From: a virus
Virus record (IMG/VR): IMGVR_UViG_3300020159_002162
Location: 1-36,841 of that record
DNA length: 36,841 bases
Strand: one strand, 5' to 3'
Shown: one piece after another, positions 14,772-23,674 of the stretch
How the letters are laid out: every line of letters starts with the position of its first letter
Position numbering within the stretch: position 1 is the first letter of the stretch
Notes under the pieces: generated by a model
Seen by the model: only the letters and a program-made list of their open reading frames with translations
What the model was told of the DNA's origin: nothing
Database searches by the model: none
Position numbers and translations under genes: made by a program

Positions 14772-16967
14772 TTAGGACTTTTCATCAACATAGTTGATGA
14801 TATTATAATAAATGGAAGCAGTCTCGCCATATCCAGTTCCCAACTCAAGTACCTTCATATATTTCTTGGTCACGGTTTCATTGAATTTATTAAGATCACA
14901 ATTAAGTGCGATATGACACACCGCAGATACATTGAATAGTCGCATAATATCAGAACAAGCAGAGTTTGCATTGTTGCTCAGAAAATTATAAGTCTCAACA
15001 AAATCGCTCAAAAGTTTCTTGGTAGCATCTGATTTGACACCGCGAATGATATCCTTATTGACATACAACTTATTGTGAAGATAACTGCAAGTTTTAAACT
15101 TTTCAAACTCATTTACCATATAAACATAGTTCTCATATTGAGACTTGTTGGTATCAATGACCTTGGATTTCACAAGATCAATAATGTTGACCCAATTCCC
15201 AACCTTAAGAAGATGTTGATTCTTCTTGTTGATGCCATAGATTTGGTCCGCAGTGCCATGAAGATTAGCTTTGACAAACATATGTACAATTTCTGTCAAT
15301 TGTTCATTACCGATTGGGTTATTATTCCAAACAGGATCGTTGTATAGAAAATCAACATAATAATATGTTTCAGCGCCATTAAATGTGGCGGGTGTATGTG
15401 TCCAACCAAGACGCGGAACGGAATAACGAGAATTTTTCGACGCATTGATATAATAGGACATTTGAGCAAGCGCACATGTATGTACCTCGTTGGTCGCTGC
15501 CGTCTTCTTTTCACGTGGAGTAGGAGGAGGCTTTGGCAAAGATTCAATATTAATTACCTGTGATTTGCTCCAACCAAAATGATTAGTTAATGCGTGAACA
15601 TTCTTTGCGCCAGAAGAAGTATCGATGAATACAAAGATATTACGCTTTTCCATGAAACCATTGCTACGAATATGGTGCATCGCTCTAGCCTTCTTGATAG
15701 ACGCTTCGTTGGTATAATATACCAACACTTCTTTGTCGATACTGGTGTACAGTGTAGAAGTTCTCTTAAACTTTTGGACGACACGACCTTCGAGATGTAG
15801 CACATCAAAAACATGAGGTTCATTCTTCTTGTCTACCAAAAGGTTTGCAGTATTGAAAGATGAAGAAAAACTAAATCCACCGGCATCAACTTTGACACCA
15901 TTAAAGTAAATAGGAATATCCCCAAGGATGCTGCGAACGGCGTGATGAGCACTGTTATGAGAATTGTACTTGAGGTACATACCCATAGCCTCCCAGCGTG
16001 TGTTGGGAATTTCAATATTCTTCTTTACTGCGGCTTCAAGTTCATTGCGAGCAATCTTGAGTGCGGCGATGATCGCGTTGGCGGTTTTGTTGCTGGTATC
16101 GTCATACTGAAGCTGTTCCTTATTTGGTGCAACTTCAAGATCACCAATATCAAAGAAGAAATCAAAATTTCCATAATGCGTCAACGAAGCGTATTTATGA
16201 TCTCCATCATTCTTGTAAAGCATATTGGCGATGATAGTGCTTGAAATGGGATAGCAATAATTTCCCATGAAAGCATAAGACACGTGAGTGTGATCTCTAT
16301 TTTCACGCATGGCCCAACCAGTACCCTGATAGATATACTTACGTTCAGGATACTTGATGTTGGCACCCTTGATAATAGGACGATAACGGAACGGTTCATA
16401 TGCACGAGAGATCTTATCGATCCACATGCTGATGTCGGCAATCTTTACACCAAACTTGATTTCCAACCCACTGTGTTCAGTGGTATCAACAGATGCGATC
16501 TGCATGATATTAGGCGAACCTGTTTCATCAATGAAACAGTTATAGACATGCTTCTTACCATTGTAGAAAGAAGTAACATTGAAATTGTCAGTGTAATTAA
16601 AGGGAGTCTTGCTGCCTAGACCCATACAACCATCACTATCATTATCAGTTGTCTTGGTAGACTCAAAATATGTGGTATAAATGGTGTCAATGTCCTCGGG
16701 ACTAAGACCAGTACCAAAGTCACGAATAGCAAACCAAGGTTCAAGAGTATTGGGAGCATGAACTTCAAACATCTTGTTTGTATTTCGAGCCTTGACATGA
16801 CTGTCCCAAGCATTTGCGCCAAGTTCACGAGGAATAGCTAGAATAGGCTCGCTGTAAAAGCCAGAAAGAATCTTGAACGCCTTGGCACTTGCCTTGATCT
16901 TGAATCGGCTAGGTGCGGCGGCGACGTTGCTGACGACGAGAGTGGATGTTGTGTCGGTGATGATCAT
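14772..16967 (-). CDS. rIIA: rIIA-like protein with GHKL ATPase domain
   Basis: The N-terminus has the three motifs of the GHKL (Hsp90/MutL/histidine kinase) ATPase fold: N box RELGANAWDSH (E48, N52, D55), G1 RDFGTGLS (D83, G85, G87) and G2 DGCMGLGSKTPF (112-123). The length is 731 aa, close to the 725 of T4 rIIA, and the partner rIIB follows at once. The start is the ATG at 16967 (MIITDTTS). The longer frame beginning with GTG at 17003 starts inside the -10 box TATAGT and cannot be translated from this promoter. In T4, rIIA and rIIB act together at the membrane and in exclusion of RexAB. The gene lies directly downstream of the MoxR/VWA pair. Confidence 0.92.
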   Translation of the reverse strand: MIITDTTSTLVVSNVAAAPSRFKIKASAKAFKILSGFYSEPILAIPRELGANAWDSHVKARNTNKMFEVHAPNTLEPWFAIRDFGTGLSPEDIDTIYTTYFESTKTTDNDSDGCMGLGSKTPFNYTDNFNVTSFYNGKKHVYNCFIDETGSPNIMQIASVDTTEHSGLEIKFGVKIADISMWIDKISRAYEPFRYRPIIKGANIKYPERKYIYQGTGWAMRENRDHTHVSYAFMGNYCYPISSTIIANMLYKNDGDHKYASLTHYGNFDFFFDIGDLEVAPNKEQLQYDDTSNKTANAIIAALKIARNELEAAVKKNIEIPNTRWEAMGMYLKYNSHNSAHHAVRSILGDIPIYFNGVKVDAGGFSFSSSFNTANLLVDKKNEPHVFDVLHLEGRVVQKFKRTSTLYTSIDKEVLVYYTNEASIKKARAMHHIRSNGFMEKRNIFVFIDTSSGAKNVHALTNHFGWSKSQVINIESLPKPPPTPREKKTAATNEVHTCALAQMSYYINASKNSRYSVPRLGWTHTPATFNGAETYYYVDFLYNDPVWNNNPIGNEQLTEIVHMFVKANLHGTADQIYGINKKNQHLLKVGNWVNIIDLVKSKVIDTNKSQYENYVYMVNEFEKFKTCSYLHNKLYVNKDIIRGVKSDATKKLLSDFVETYNFLSNNANSACSDIMRLFNVSAVCHIALNCDLNKFNETVTKKYMKVLELGTGYGETASIYYNIINYVDEKS

Positions 16968-16994
16968 AATATGTGCTCTAATTAAGATACAACC

Positions 16995-17022
16995 ACTATA
17001 CACGAAGTATATAATATGTCAA
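16995..17022 (-). promoter_or_regulatory. Promoter of rIIA
   Basis: TTGACA (17022-17017), exactly 16 bp, then TATAGT (17000-16995). The leader to the ATG at 16967 is 27 nt after the -10. It is among the strongest promoters in the window, and it fixes the rIIA start. Confidence 0.8.
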
Positions 17023-17041
17023 CTACTTTTTATGAAAAAGC

Positions 17042-19063
17042 TCAATTATTTTCCTTAGACAAAAACTTGGAATTGAGTGTATGCGCGATTTTCACAACAT
17101 TCTTAACATCAATGAATTGTGCATCTTTGCCATACATTGTTTTAAAAAGTTTAAAATTAACAGGCGATTGCACTTGATCGCTTTCCAAGTAATAACTGAT
17201 TACTTCTACACCATTTCCAGTCATCTTAGATACTTGCTTGCGAGTATGTCTTGCAGCAATCTCACCAAAATATCCCGGATTAAATGCAGGTTCACCATCG
17301 GACAAATTCACAAAATAGCTGTCCATCTCATAATTGGAGTGGGGAATATGATCCATAATTGCTTGAAAAGCAAGACCTTCTGGTGTTGATCCATTAGGAT
17401 AAAGCAATGGAAACAGTTGTGTAATCTTGCTAAACTTGTCTTTACGAGAATCGTAAGCAATAACAACATATGGAACTTCTGAATTTCTATTTTTGGAGAT
17501 ATAAACTCCACTTCTAAATGAAATACTAACACTGACATTGTTGATCATGGAGGCCGCTTTAGCAATTGCTACCAATGTGGTCATGGTCTTTTCCCACTTA
17601 ATTTGCATGGAAGAAGATGCATCTACGGAAATATGCAAATGTATATTCTTATATTTGTCTACATGAGTTTGGTAAAAAAGATTCTCTCCTTGGTATCCAA
17701 GTGCGGAAATAATACGACGATCAATTTTTCCTTTTTCCAAACGAGTAAACTTTGTGGTTTTAATTTCAGATCTGATCTGCAATCTACGACCTAGCATTGC
17801 TCCCAAAACAACCCCTTCTCGAACTCCTCTTGCCGACATTGGGTTTTCTGCGGTGGTTCTGAAATTAGACTTATATGGAAAGTCCGAACTTTCCATAAGT
17901 TCTCTTGTGAGATTATTCACAACAATACAATCAACAGAAGGCACACCTTCCTCCTTACCAACGGGAACAATATTAACTCCACTCTTCTCCAATGATTGCA
18001 GCTTGTTGAGCGTCTTGATATCAAATGGAGACTTGATGTTGGTTCGATTGATAAGATCTTCCTGCTTCTTGATCAGTTTTTCAATTTTTTCTTTTTTATT
18101 TTTGGACAAATCAGAATCTTCGTCTTCGGTAATTTCATCCTTAGATTCTTGTTTTTGTGAGGAAGATCCGTCCGTTCCTCCCAAAATATCATCAACCGAA
18201 TCATCATCCGAGTTGCCGTTATTGGTATTATCACCATCGTTGTTGGAATCGTCCTCTGAAAATTCGTTATTATCCGATCCAGTTTCTTCTGAAGTATTGT
18301 CTTCTTTCTTTTCCTGCTTGTCATTAACAGCGCTGGAAATGATTTCATATGCAATGTCAAACGAAAGTTCCAACCGCTTTTGCGGCGTAGACATTTCATC
18401 ACGAAGAATATTATGCAAGTCAAGCATAGTTGCAATCTTTCGCAATCTTGGTAGCGCATCCAAGTCAGTATTCTTGTTCACAAGATTTGTGAAGCGAAAC
18501 TTGTAGTTCTTTACAGTGGGTGTGCGATACGATTGAGACTTCAATCCATGACCAATATCAGGAAGATTAAAATAACGATTATATAATGCATCATAGTATC
18601 CACGATAGCCCGGCGCAGTATAATACGCCCAAGCATCGATATAACGATCCTCTACGACATTCAAAACAAACTTACAAAGTTCGGAAAGTTCATTATTGGT
18701 GAATTTTCCATTGGCAGCTTCGCTGATTTTCTTTGGAAGCTTCCCCCAGATAGTCTTGATTAAGGCAAAATCAGACTTTACAATATGTGATGCTTCATGT
18801 AAAGCAAGTCCAACTGTAGGATCAAATTGACCCTTGGCAAGCTCACCTCCAATATAAACAACCTTGCCGTCTGTCATGGAGGTTGAATTTTCGGCAAATC
18901 TCACAGGAATATTTTTGCCTGTGAGAATATACACAAAGTTTCCAATAGCTCTGCGATATGCAGACAACTTAAGCAGACCATATGTATCGTCCGTGTCAAG
19001 TTTCTCGGAAAAAAATTCTTCTCCAAGCCAAAACTTGGAATACTCTGTGTATTTTTCCTTCAT
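17042..19063 (-). CDS. Metallopeptidase-like and VWA-domain protein (CobT/CoxE-type partner of MoxR)
   Basis: N-terminal domain (about 1-245): GLALHEASHIVKSD contains HExxH (H89, E90, H93), and NVVEDRYID (E138) is a plausible third zinc ligand, as in DUF2201-type putative metallopeptidases joined to VWA domains. A linker of about 75 residues (249-325) is extremely acidic and Asn/Ser/Asp-rich. The C-terminal VWA domain (about 470-673) has the MIDAS motif DASSS (480-484), preceded by IHLHISV, and further NLSDGEPAF. VWA proteins of this kind work with MoxR ATPases as metal-insertion or remodelling machines. The MoxR gene ends 3 nt upstream, so the two are one transcript. In cyanophages similar genes are labelled cobS/cobT, but a cobalamin role is not implied. 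Confidence 0.8.
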   Translation of the reverse strand: MKEKYTEYSKFWLGEEFFSEKLDTDDTYGLLKLSAYRRAIGNFVYILTGKNIPVRFAENSTSMTDGKVVYIGGELAKGQFDPTVGLALHEASHIVKSDFALIKTIWGKLPKKISEAANGKFTNNELSELCKFVLNVVEDRYIDAWAYYTAPGYRGYYDALYNRYFNLPDIGHGLKSQSYRTPTVKNYKFRFTNLVNKNTDLDALPRLRKIATMLDLHNILRDEMSTPQKRLELSFDIAYEIISSAVNDKQEKKEDNTSEETGSDNNEFSEDDSNNDGDNTNNGNSDDDSVDDILGGTDGSSSQKQESKDEITEDEDSDLSKNKKEKIEKLIKKQEDLINRTNIKSPFDIKTLNKLQSLEKSGVNIVPVGKEEGVPSVDCIVVNNLTRELMESSDFPYKSNFRTTAENPMSARGVREGVVLGAMLGRRLQIRSEIKTTKFTRLEKGKIDRRIISALGYQGENLFYQTHVDKYKNIHLHISVDASSSMQIKWEKTMTTLVAIAKAASMINNVSVSISFRSGVYISKNRNSEVPYVVIAYDSRKDKFSKITQLFPLLYPNGSTPEGLAFQAIMDHIPHSNYEMDSYFVNLSDGEPAFNPGYFGEIAARHTRKQVSKMTGNGVEVISYYLESDQVQSPVNFKLFKTMYGKDAQFIDVKNVVKIAHTLNSKFLSKENN

Positions 19064-19066
19064 GTG

Positions 19067-20023
19067 TTAAAAAGGAGGTTGATCTGCATAACGGCTGGTG
19101 TTCTGATTTCCATACAGTGCATCAGATTTTCCATCTGCCGCAACATATTTCTGAACAATCTGTTTGACCATTGTTCGCTCACTGTCAACTCCACCATCAT
19201 CTGGATAGTCGGGGTAGATGATCATTTCGGCAAGTTCAATGAGATTGAATCCATCAATTGTAAGTTCTGCCATTTCCTTGACACTGCGTGTGGACAAGAA
19301 CTTGGAAAGCTTACCCTGATGAGTAAATTCTCTTGTAGCAGCGGCGATTTCAACAATAGACAGCATGATGTTCATGTCTGCATTCGGACAATGCTCCTTG
19401 ATGAATTCCATCTCAGAGTTTTGATTGAGAATATCCATTTCAATCTTGACCGTAAAACGATCAAGTAGGGCTTTATCCATCACACGAGTTGCGGTATATT
19501 CATTGCCTACATTTGCCGTGGCAACGAAGCAAACTCCTTCCGCGACTTGAACTTTTTCACTACCAAGCTTTTCATCAAGACGAAGATATCGTTGAATATA
19601 ATCAAGCGGAGTAAGAAGAATATTCCATGCATCAGGATGGGCGCGAGAAAGTTCATCAAGGTGGATGATGCTATTAGGAGTACGAAGTGCTTTTACAAAT
19701 GGAGATTCATCAAATAGTGTACCAGACTCTTTGTTGAAATGAGTATTTCCAATAAGTGCAGCACGCGGATCTTGAGTCGCGCCCATATTGATATAGAAAT
19801 ATCTGTCACGAATATCCAATGCATCTACAAGCGATTGCACAGCAAATGTTTTTCCAGAACCAGATGGACCAATAATGAGAATATTCTTTCCACGCAATGC
19901 ACTGCGAACAAGATATCGCCACTTCAAGTCTTTGAGAAACAACTTCTTGGGCTTGATTTGAGCCGCAGCATCAACCGTGGCCTTGATATCAGTGGTCATA
20001 TAAATCTTATTGGTCTTATTCAT
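19067..20023 (-). CDS. MoxR/CobS-type AAA+ ATPase
   Basis: The 318-aa protein has Walker A GPSGSGKT (52-59), a MoxR-like loop GATQDPRAALIGNT, Walker B IIHLDELSRA (D123, E124), VATANVGNEYTATRVMDKALLDRF (sensor 1 and the arginine-finger region) and a C-terminal lid. It would use ATP to remodel a target together with the VWA protein encoded 3 nt downstream. The pair resembles RavA-ViaA and CobS-CobT in layout. The gene opens a transcription unit: a terminator of the previous gene lies directly upstream, and its T tract runs into the -35 of this gene. The ATG at 20023 is 8 nt after the -10, so the mRNA would be nearly leaderless. Confidence 0.88.
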   Translation of the reverse strand: MNKTNKIYMTTDIKATVDAAAQIKPKKLFLKDLKWRYLVRSALRGKNILIIGPSGSGKTFAVQSLVDALDIRDRYFYINMGATQDPRAALIGNTHFNKESGTLFDESPFVKALRTPNSIIHLDELSRAHPDAWNILLTPLDYIQRYLRLDEKLGSEKVQVAEGVCFVATANVGNEYTATRVMDKALLDRFTVKIEMDILNQNSEMEFIKEHCPNADMNIMLSIVEIAAATREFTHQGKLSKFLSTRSVKEMAELTIDGFNLIELAEMIIYPDYPDDGGVDSERTMVKQIVQKYVAADGKSDALYGNQNTSRYADQPPF

Positions 20024-20031
20024 ATGTAGTC

Positions 20032-20059
20032 ACTATGAACACTTTTTATACAAAGTCAA
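20032..20059 (-). promoter_or_regulatory. Promoter of the MoxR-type ATPase gene
   Basis: TTGACT (20059-20054), 16 bp, CATAGT (20037-20032), then GACTACAT and the ATG at 20023. It is almost the same layout as the RNA ligase promoter and begins right after a terminator T tract. Confidence 0.7.
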
Positions 20060-20066
20060 CAAAAAA

Positions 20067-20083
20067 CCCCGCGTATTGCGGGG
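20067..20083 (-). terminator. Rho-independent terminator after the acidic-protein gene
   Basis: CCCCGC-AATAC-GCGGGG on the minus strand, a 6-bp all-GC stem with a 5-nt loop, followed by six T residues (20066-20061). It lies about 70 bases past the stop at 20154. Confidence 0.9.
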
Positions 20084-20153
20084 CTTTTGTAAGTTGCTCA
20101 TACAATCACAGTTGAGCAAGACTGTATTATATTGTGTCTCTATTCAAAACGCT

Positions 20154-20867
20154 TTATGCCTTCTTTTCTTTAAGAGAAGGAGTGTCCTTGAGCTTTGTTG
20201 TCAATTTGTTTGGACTTTCTGTGTCTGTGTCGTGTTTCAAATATGCAGACTTTGCATCGGCCTTTGTCTTGTCTTTCAATACTTTGTCAATGATCTTTTC
20301 AATCTTGTCAACAAGTTCACCACCAAGTGGTGCAGATGTATCTTTGCTTACTGGGGCAACTTCTTTATCTCCTTTGCCGTCGCCTTTTTCAGTTGTATCG
20401 TCTGCGATATCAACTTGCTTTTCTTCGTCAACATCATCCATCTTGTCTGCTTCTTCTTTTTCTTCTTTCTTATCTGCCTTTAGTCCATGACCTTGGTATG
20501 TTTTGTCGTATGCTTTTTGAACATATGTTTTTTCAGAATCCTTGGCATGCTGCTTTACAAGTTCCATTGCAGCTTCAAGTGAAACACCGCGAGCAATCTT
20601 ACGCTCTGATTCATTTGTTACTGATACAACATCATAACAATGATCGCAATTTTTACTCAACTGAACAACTTGTTTATCCGTGATTCCTGCCGTTTTTCCT
20701 GTGCCAAGTATTTTACTTACATGAGCATCTTTTCCCATAGCCTTGCTCAGTTCTTTTTCTCCAATAGGATCCTTCTTGTCTATTTGTGTAGGAATACCAA
20801 ATTGATTATTAGTGATTTCTTGTAGTACGATTTTCTTGATAGCTTTTTTTAGAAGATCTCTGTTCAT
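20154..20867 (-). CDS. Highly charged protein of unknown function (237 aa)
   Basis: I do not recognise a family. The N-terminus is amphipathic and basic (MNRDLLKKAIKKIVLQEI). A middle segment has two close cysteines (NCDHCYDVV, about residues 73-81) and RGVSLEAAMELVKQHAKDSEKTYVQKAYDKTY. The C-terminal half is a long Lys/Glu/Asp-rich, probably disordered region. Scaffold and core proteins of T4-type heads have similar composition, but nothing more specific supports that. It is a single-gene transcription unit: terminators lie on both sides, and the TATTTATATAT element lies 21 nt before its ATG. Confidence 0.7.
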   Translation of the reverse strand: MNRDLLKKAIKKIVLQEITNNQFGIPTQIDKKDPIGEKELSKAMGKDAHVSKILGTGKTAGITDKQVVQLSKNCDHCYDVVSVTNESERKIARGVSLEAAMELVKQHAKDSEKTYVQKAYDKTYQGHGLKADKKEEKEEADKMDDVDEEKQVDIADDTTEKGDGKGDKEVAPVSKDTSAPLGGELVDKIEKIIDKVLKDKTKADAKSAYLKHDTDTESPNKLTTKLKDTPSLKEKKA

Positions 20868-20888
20868 AAATGGATGTATATATGTTTA

Positions 20889-20899
20889 ATATATAAATA
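20889..20899 (-). promoter_or_regulatory. TATTTATATAT element before the charged-protein gene
   Basis: The same 11-mer as before the genes at 13178 and 31370, here preceded by CGTTTAC and separated from the ATG at 20867 by 21 nt. It lies just after the nrdA terminator, as a promoter would. Confidence 0.35.
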
Positions 20900-20914
20900 G
20901 TAAACGGCAATAAA

Positions 20915-20938
20915 AAACCACCGATAATACGGTGGTTT
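20915..20938 (-). terminator. Rho-independent terminator after nrdA
   Basis: A 9-bp stem (AAACCACCG / CGGTGGTTT) with loop TATTAT and a T tract on the minus strand, about 20 bases past the nrdA stop at 20960. Confidence 0.88.
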
Positions 20939-20959
20939 GTTTTGTTTTTATAAGTTAAC

Positions 20960-22609
20960 TTATGCTTCACAACTCTTGCATTCAAGAATGCTGCGCCCTA
21001 GTTCTTGGGCTGGGTTTGTGCCGCGTTGATAATAGAGACACTTTACACCCTGTTCCCATGCGAATATAAGCAGTTGGTTTACATCTTTGACTGAAACCTT
21101 GGGGTGAATCATAAGGTTGATAGATTGCCCTTGATCGATGTACTTTTGGCGTGCAGCCGCTTGAATGATGATTTCTTTTTGGGAAATTTCACCAAATGTC
21201 TTGAACACTTCCTTTTCGTGGTCAGATAAGAATTCAAGATGTTGGACCGAGCCGCCTTTGATAAGAATGGTCTTCCACACTTCTTGAGTGTTCTTATTAT
21301 GCTTTTCCAATACAGCTTCAAGATATGGATTACGATATGTGAATTTTCCTTTGGCAAGATCCTTTGTGTAGTAATTGCTGTTAAGCGGTTCAACACTTGG
21401 AGATACTTGACCAAGAATAAATGAACTACTCGTTGTAGGAGCAATAGCCATTGTGGTCACATTTCTCATTCCATAGCCTTTGAGTAGTGCCGGTTCACCA
21501 TATTCCTTTGCCATTTCTTTGCTTGCTGCATAACTCTTGTCGCGAATTGTACGATGAATTTGTGTATTAAGCATTTTGGCTTCCATACTTTCAAAAGCAA
21601 TCATCTTGCTTTGCAGATAAGAATGCCAACCCAATACTCCGATACCAAGCGCTCGTTGATTCTTAGCAAAGTTATGAGCAGTCTTTAAGAATGGAATATT
21701 TTCAGTTGCGTGAATATAATCTTCCATTACAGCATCAAGGAAATATGTAAGCGTCTCAACTGCGTCTGTTGTCTTCCAATCATCATAATGAAGAAGATTC
21801 ATAGATGATAGATTGCACACAAATGTTTCATCAGGAGATGAACTTAGACAGATTTCAGAGCAAAGATTAGAAGCATGAATCTTCATTTTCTTGTCCTTAT
21901 ATACTTGAGGAGCATTATCATTTACATTATCGCTGAAGAAAATGTATGGATAACCAGATTCAAACCGTTTCTTTAACACTTTTGCCCAAACAGCACGAGC
22001 ATCCTTGTCTCCATCAATCATCTTCTTCATAAACTTATTATTGACGCAAACGCCAATACTCAAGTCTTGAATGGCATGTCCTTCTTCACGAATACCAAGA
22101 AATTCCATGATATCGGGATGATCAATGGGAAGATAAGCTGCAAATGATCCACGACGAACATTTGATTGAGACACAACTCTTGTAACAGAGTCAAACATCT
22201 CCATAAAATGGATAGGACCAGAACTTGTTCCTCCAACACTAATTGGAGTTCCGCGAGCACGTAGATCACCAAAGTAACCAGATGTACCAGCACCATATTT
22301 GGTAAGCATGCCAACTTCAGCAGTCTTTTCCAAAATACTATTCATTGTGTCGGATATATACGAACCATTGCATGAAATAGACAATCCACGTCCATTTCCA
22401 AAGTTTGCCCATACAGGAGATGACAAACTATACCATCCCTTGTGCATATAAGACTCAAACTTTTCAGCAAAGCCTTTTTTCTTTAAGATTTTTTCAGCAG
22501 CCTTTGCAATTTCGTGGATTCTCTCAAGGGCGGTTTGGCCCTTGGGAAGATATCCTCGTTCCAAAAAGGTAATGCTATCCTTGTTTAACCAGTATATATC
22601 CTTACTCAT
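20960..22609 (-). CDS. nrdA: Class I ribonucleotide reductase, large subunit (short form)
   Basis: The catalytic barrel is complete: SCNGSYISD (C80), NLCSEICL (N248, C250, E252), FVCNLSSMNL (C265, the redox partner of C80), APTTSSSFILGQVSPSVEPL, and a C-terminal CKSC pair (544, 547) that relays electrons. At 549 aa it is much shorter than T4 or E. coli NrdA (about 755) and has no N-terminal ATP cone, so overall activity would not be switched off by dATP in the usual way. It reduces ribonucleoside diphosphates to deoxyribonucleotides with NrdB. The ATG at 22609 follows the nrdB stop within 3 nt, so the subunits are coupled. A strong terminator follows the gene. Confidence 0.95.
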   Translation of the reverse strand: MSKDIYWLNKDSITFLERGYLPKGQTALERIHEIAKAAEKILKKKGFAEKFESYMHKGWYSLSSPVWANFGNGRGLSISCNGSYISDTMNSILEKTAEVGMLTKYGAGTSGYFGDLRARGTPISVGGTSSGPIHFMEMFDSVTRVVSQSNVRRGSFAAYLPIDHPDIMEFLGIREEGHAIQDLSIGVCVNNKFMKKMIDGDKDARAVWAKVLKKRFESGYPYIFFSDNVNDNAPQVYKDKKMKIHASNLCSEICLSSSPDETFVCNLSSMNLLHYDDWKTTDAVETLTYFLDAVMEDYIHATENIPFLKTAHNFAKNQRALGIGVLGWHSYLQSKMIAFESMEAKMLNTQIHRTIRDKSYAASKEMAKEYGEPALLKGYGMRNVTTMAIAPTTSSSFILGQVSPSVEPLNSNYYTKDLAKGKFTYRNPYLEAVLEKHNKNTQEVWKTILIKGGSVQHLEFLSDHEKEVFKTFGEISQKEIIIQAAARQKYIDQGQSINLMIHPKVSVKDVNQLLIFAWEQGVKCLYYQRGTNPAQELGRSILECKSCEA

Positions 22610-22612
22610 AAA

Positions 22613-23587
22613 TTAAAATAGATCGTCGGCTTGAATTGATTGTGTTTTCTTAGCATATTCAACAGGTCTCTTATGGAAGAAGTCTGTCATAGTATTACCC
22701 ATTACATCCTCATCCATCCAAGTAGTCAACTCAATAATTGATGGATCGACATTGAAAATTTTATGGAACCCAATCATTTCCAATGAATCATTTAGACGGC
22801 GCTGTACATATCCTTTTAGAATGTCTGCGCTGATTTTTTCATCAGAATAGTTGCCAATCATCCAATCGATGATTCTACACTCTGCATTATATGACTCAGT
22901 AGCTTCATGAAGGATTCTTTCCTCTAACGCAGCATCAAATAGTTCTGGGAGTTCTTCTCTGATTGTATTCACGATCTTTACCCCAGCAAAAGCATGAAGA
23001 GTTTCCTCTTTTGCTGTATAAGCTACTTGCTGTGCTGTATCTTTTAGCAGTCCCTTGTAACGATTAAACCAATTAATAATGTAAAACTGGCTAAATAGAG
23101 ACACGTTCTCTACATATAATGTGAAAAGAATGAGCGAGTATATATACTGCTTACGATTGTCCGTATATACCTTATCCAAATATTTACGAAGATACTTTAC
23201 TCGGCCTTGAATGATATCAAGTTTTAGATTCTCTTCAAATACATCTTGCATTTGAAGCACATCAAGCAGTTTTTCATATGCATTGTTGTGAATCACTTCA
23301 ATATTTCCCATTGTGATTCCAAGGTCACTTAGTGCAGGATGTGGAAGAGTGTCGCCTAGCTTGGTCCAAAACTTCTTTACAGATATTTCAATCTGACCAA
23401 TTGCGCTAAGTGCGTTCTTGATGATGATTTGCTCTTGTGGAGTCAATTCAGTTTTGTATTGCTGAAGATCGCTTGTGAATGTGAACTCGTTTGGAGTCCA
23501 ATGTCCAGCCCACATGGCGTCTATATATTCTTGTGCCCAAGGATAGCGATTTGGTTTTCTGGCAATTTGCTCATCAAATATAGTCAT
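22613..23587 (-). CDS. nrdB: Class I ribonucleotide reductase, small (radical) subunit
   Basis: The 324-aa R2 protein has metal-ligand motifs EVIH (E97, H100), E160 in LYVENVSLF, and EETLH (E194, H197), plus a tyrosine at the radical position (Y104, four after H100). Counting from the preceding conserved Glu, the residue at the place of E. coli Asp84 is Glu (E67 in QIEISV). I have seen this pattern in R2 proteins of Bacteroidota and related groups. The protein ends QADDLF, a C-terminal peptide suited to docking on NrdA. The ATG at 23587 has the best Shine-Dalgarno in the window (GGAAGGAAA at 23600-23592), and a TTTACA/TAAAGT promoter lies upstream. Confidence 0.94.
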   Translation of the reverse strand: MTIFDEQIARKPNRYPWAQEYIDAMWAGHWTPNEFTFTSDLQQYKTELTPQEQIIIKNALSAIGQIEISVKKFWTKLGDTLPHPALSDLGITMGNIEVIHNNAYEKLLDVLQMQDVFEENLKLDIIQGRVKYLRKYLDKVYTDNRKQYIYSLILFTLYVENVSLFSQFYIINWFNRYKGLLKDTAQQVAYTAKEETLHAFAGVKIVNTIREELPELFDAALEERILHEATESYNAECRIIDWMIGNYSDEKISADILKGYVQRRLNDSLEMIGFHKIFNVDPSIIELTTWMDEDVMGNTMTDFFHKRPVEYAKKTQSIQADDLF

Positions 23588-23627
23588 AAAATTTCCTTCC
23601 GTTCGGTTAGTTGTGTGAGGAATAAAT

Positions 23628-23655
23628 ACTTTATATAAAAAATAAATCTTGTAAA
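23628..23655 (-). promoter_or_regulatory. Candidate promoter of nrdB-nrdA
   Basis: TTTACA (23655-23650), 16 bp and TAAAGT (23633-23628), with a leader of about 40 nt carrying a strong Shine-Dalgarno. The spacer matches the promoter family here; both boxes depart from it slightly. Confidence 0.45.
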
Positions 23656-23674
23656 AAAATTTTAGAAAATTTTC

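Noticed and set aside
16968-17003. A longer rIIA frame starting at a GTG at 17003
   Set aside because: The GTG-TATAGT start lies in the -10 box of the rIIA promoter; the ATG at 16967 gives the right length and start.
17042-20023. Calling the MoxR/VWA pair a cobalt chelatase (CobS/CobT)
   Set aside because: No other cobalamin gene is present, and MoxR-VWA pairs have many roles, so I keep the structural name.
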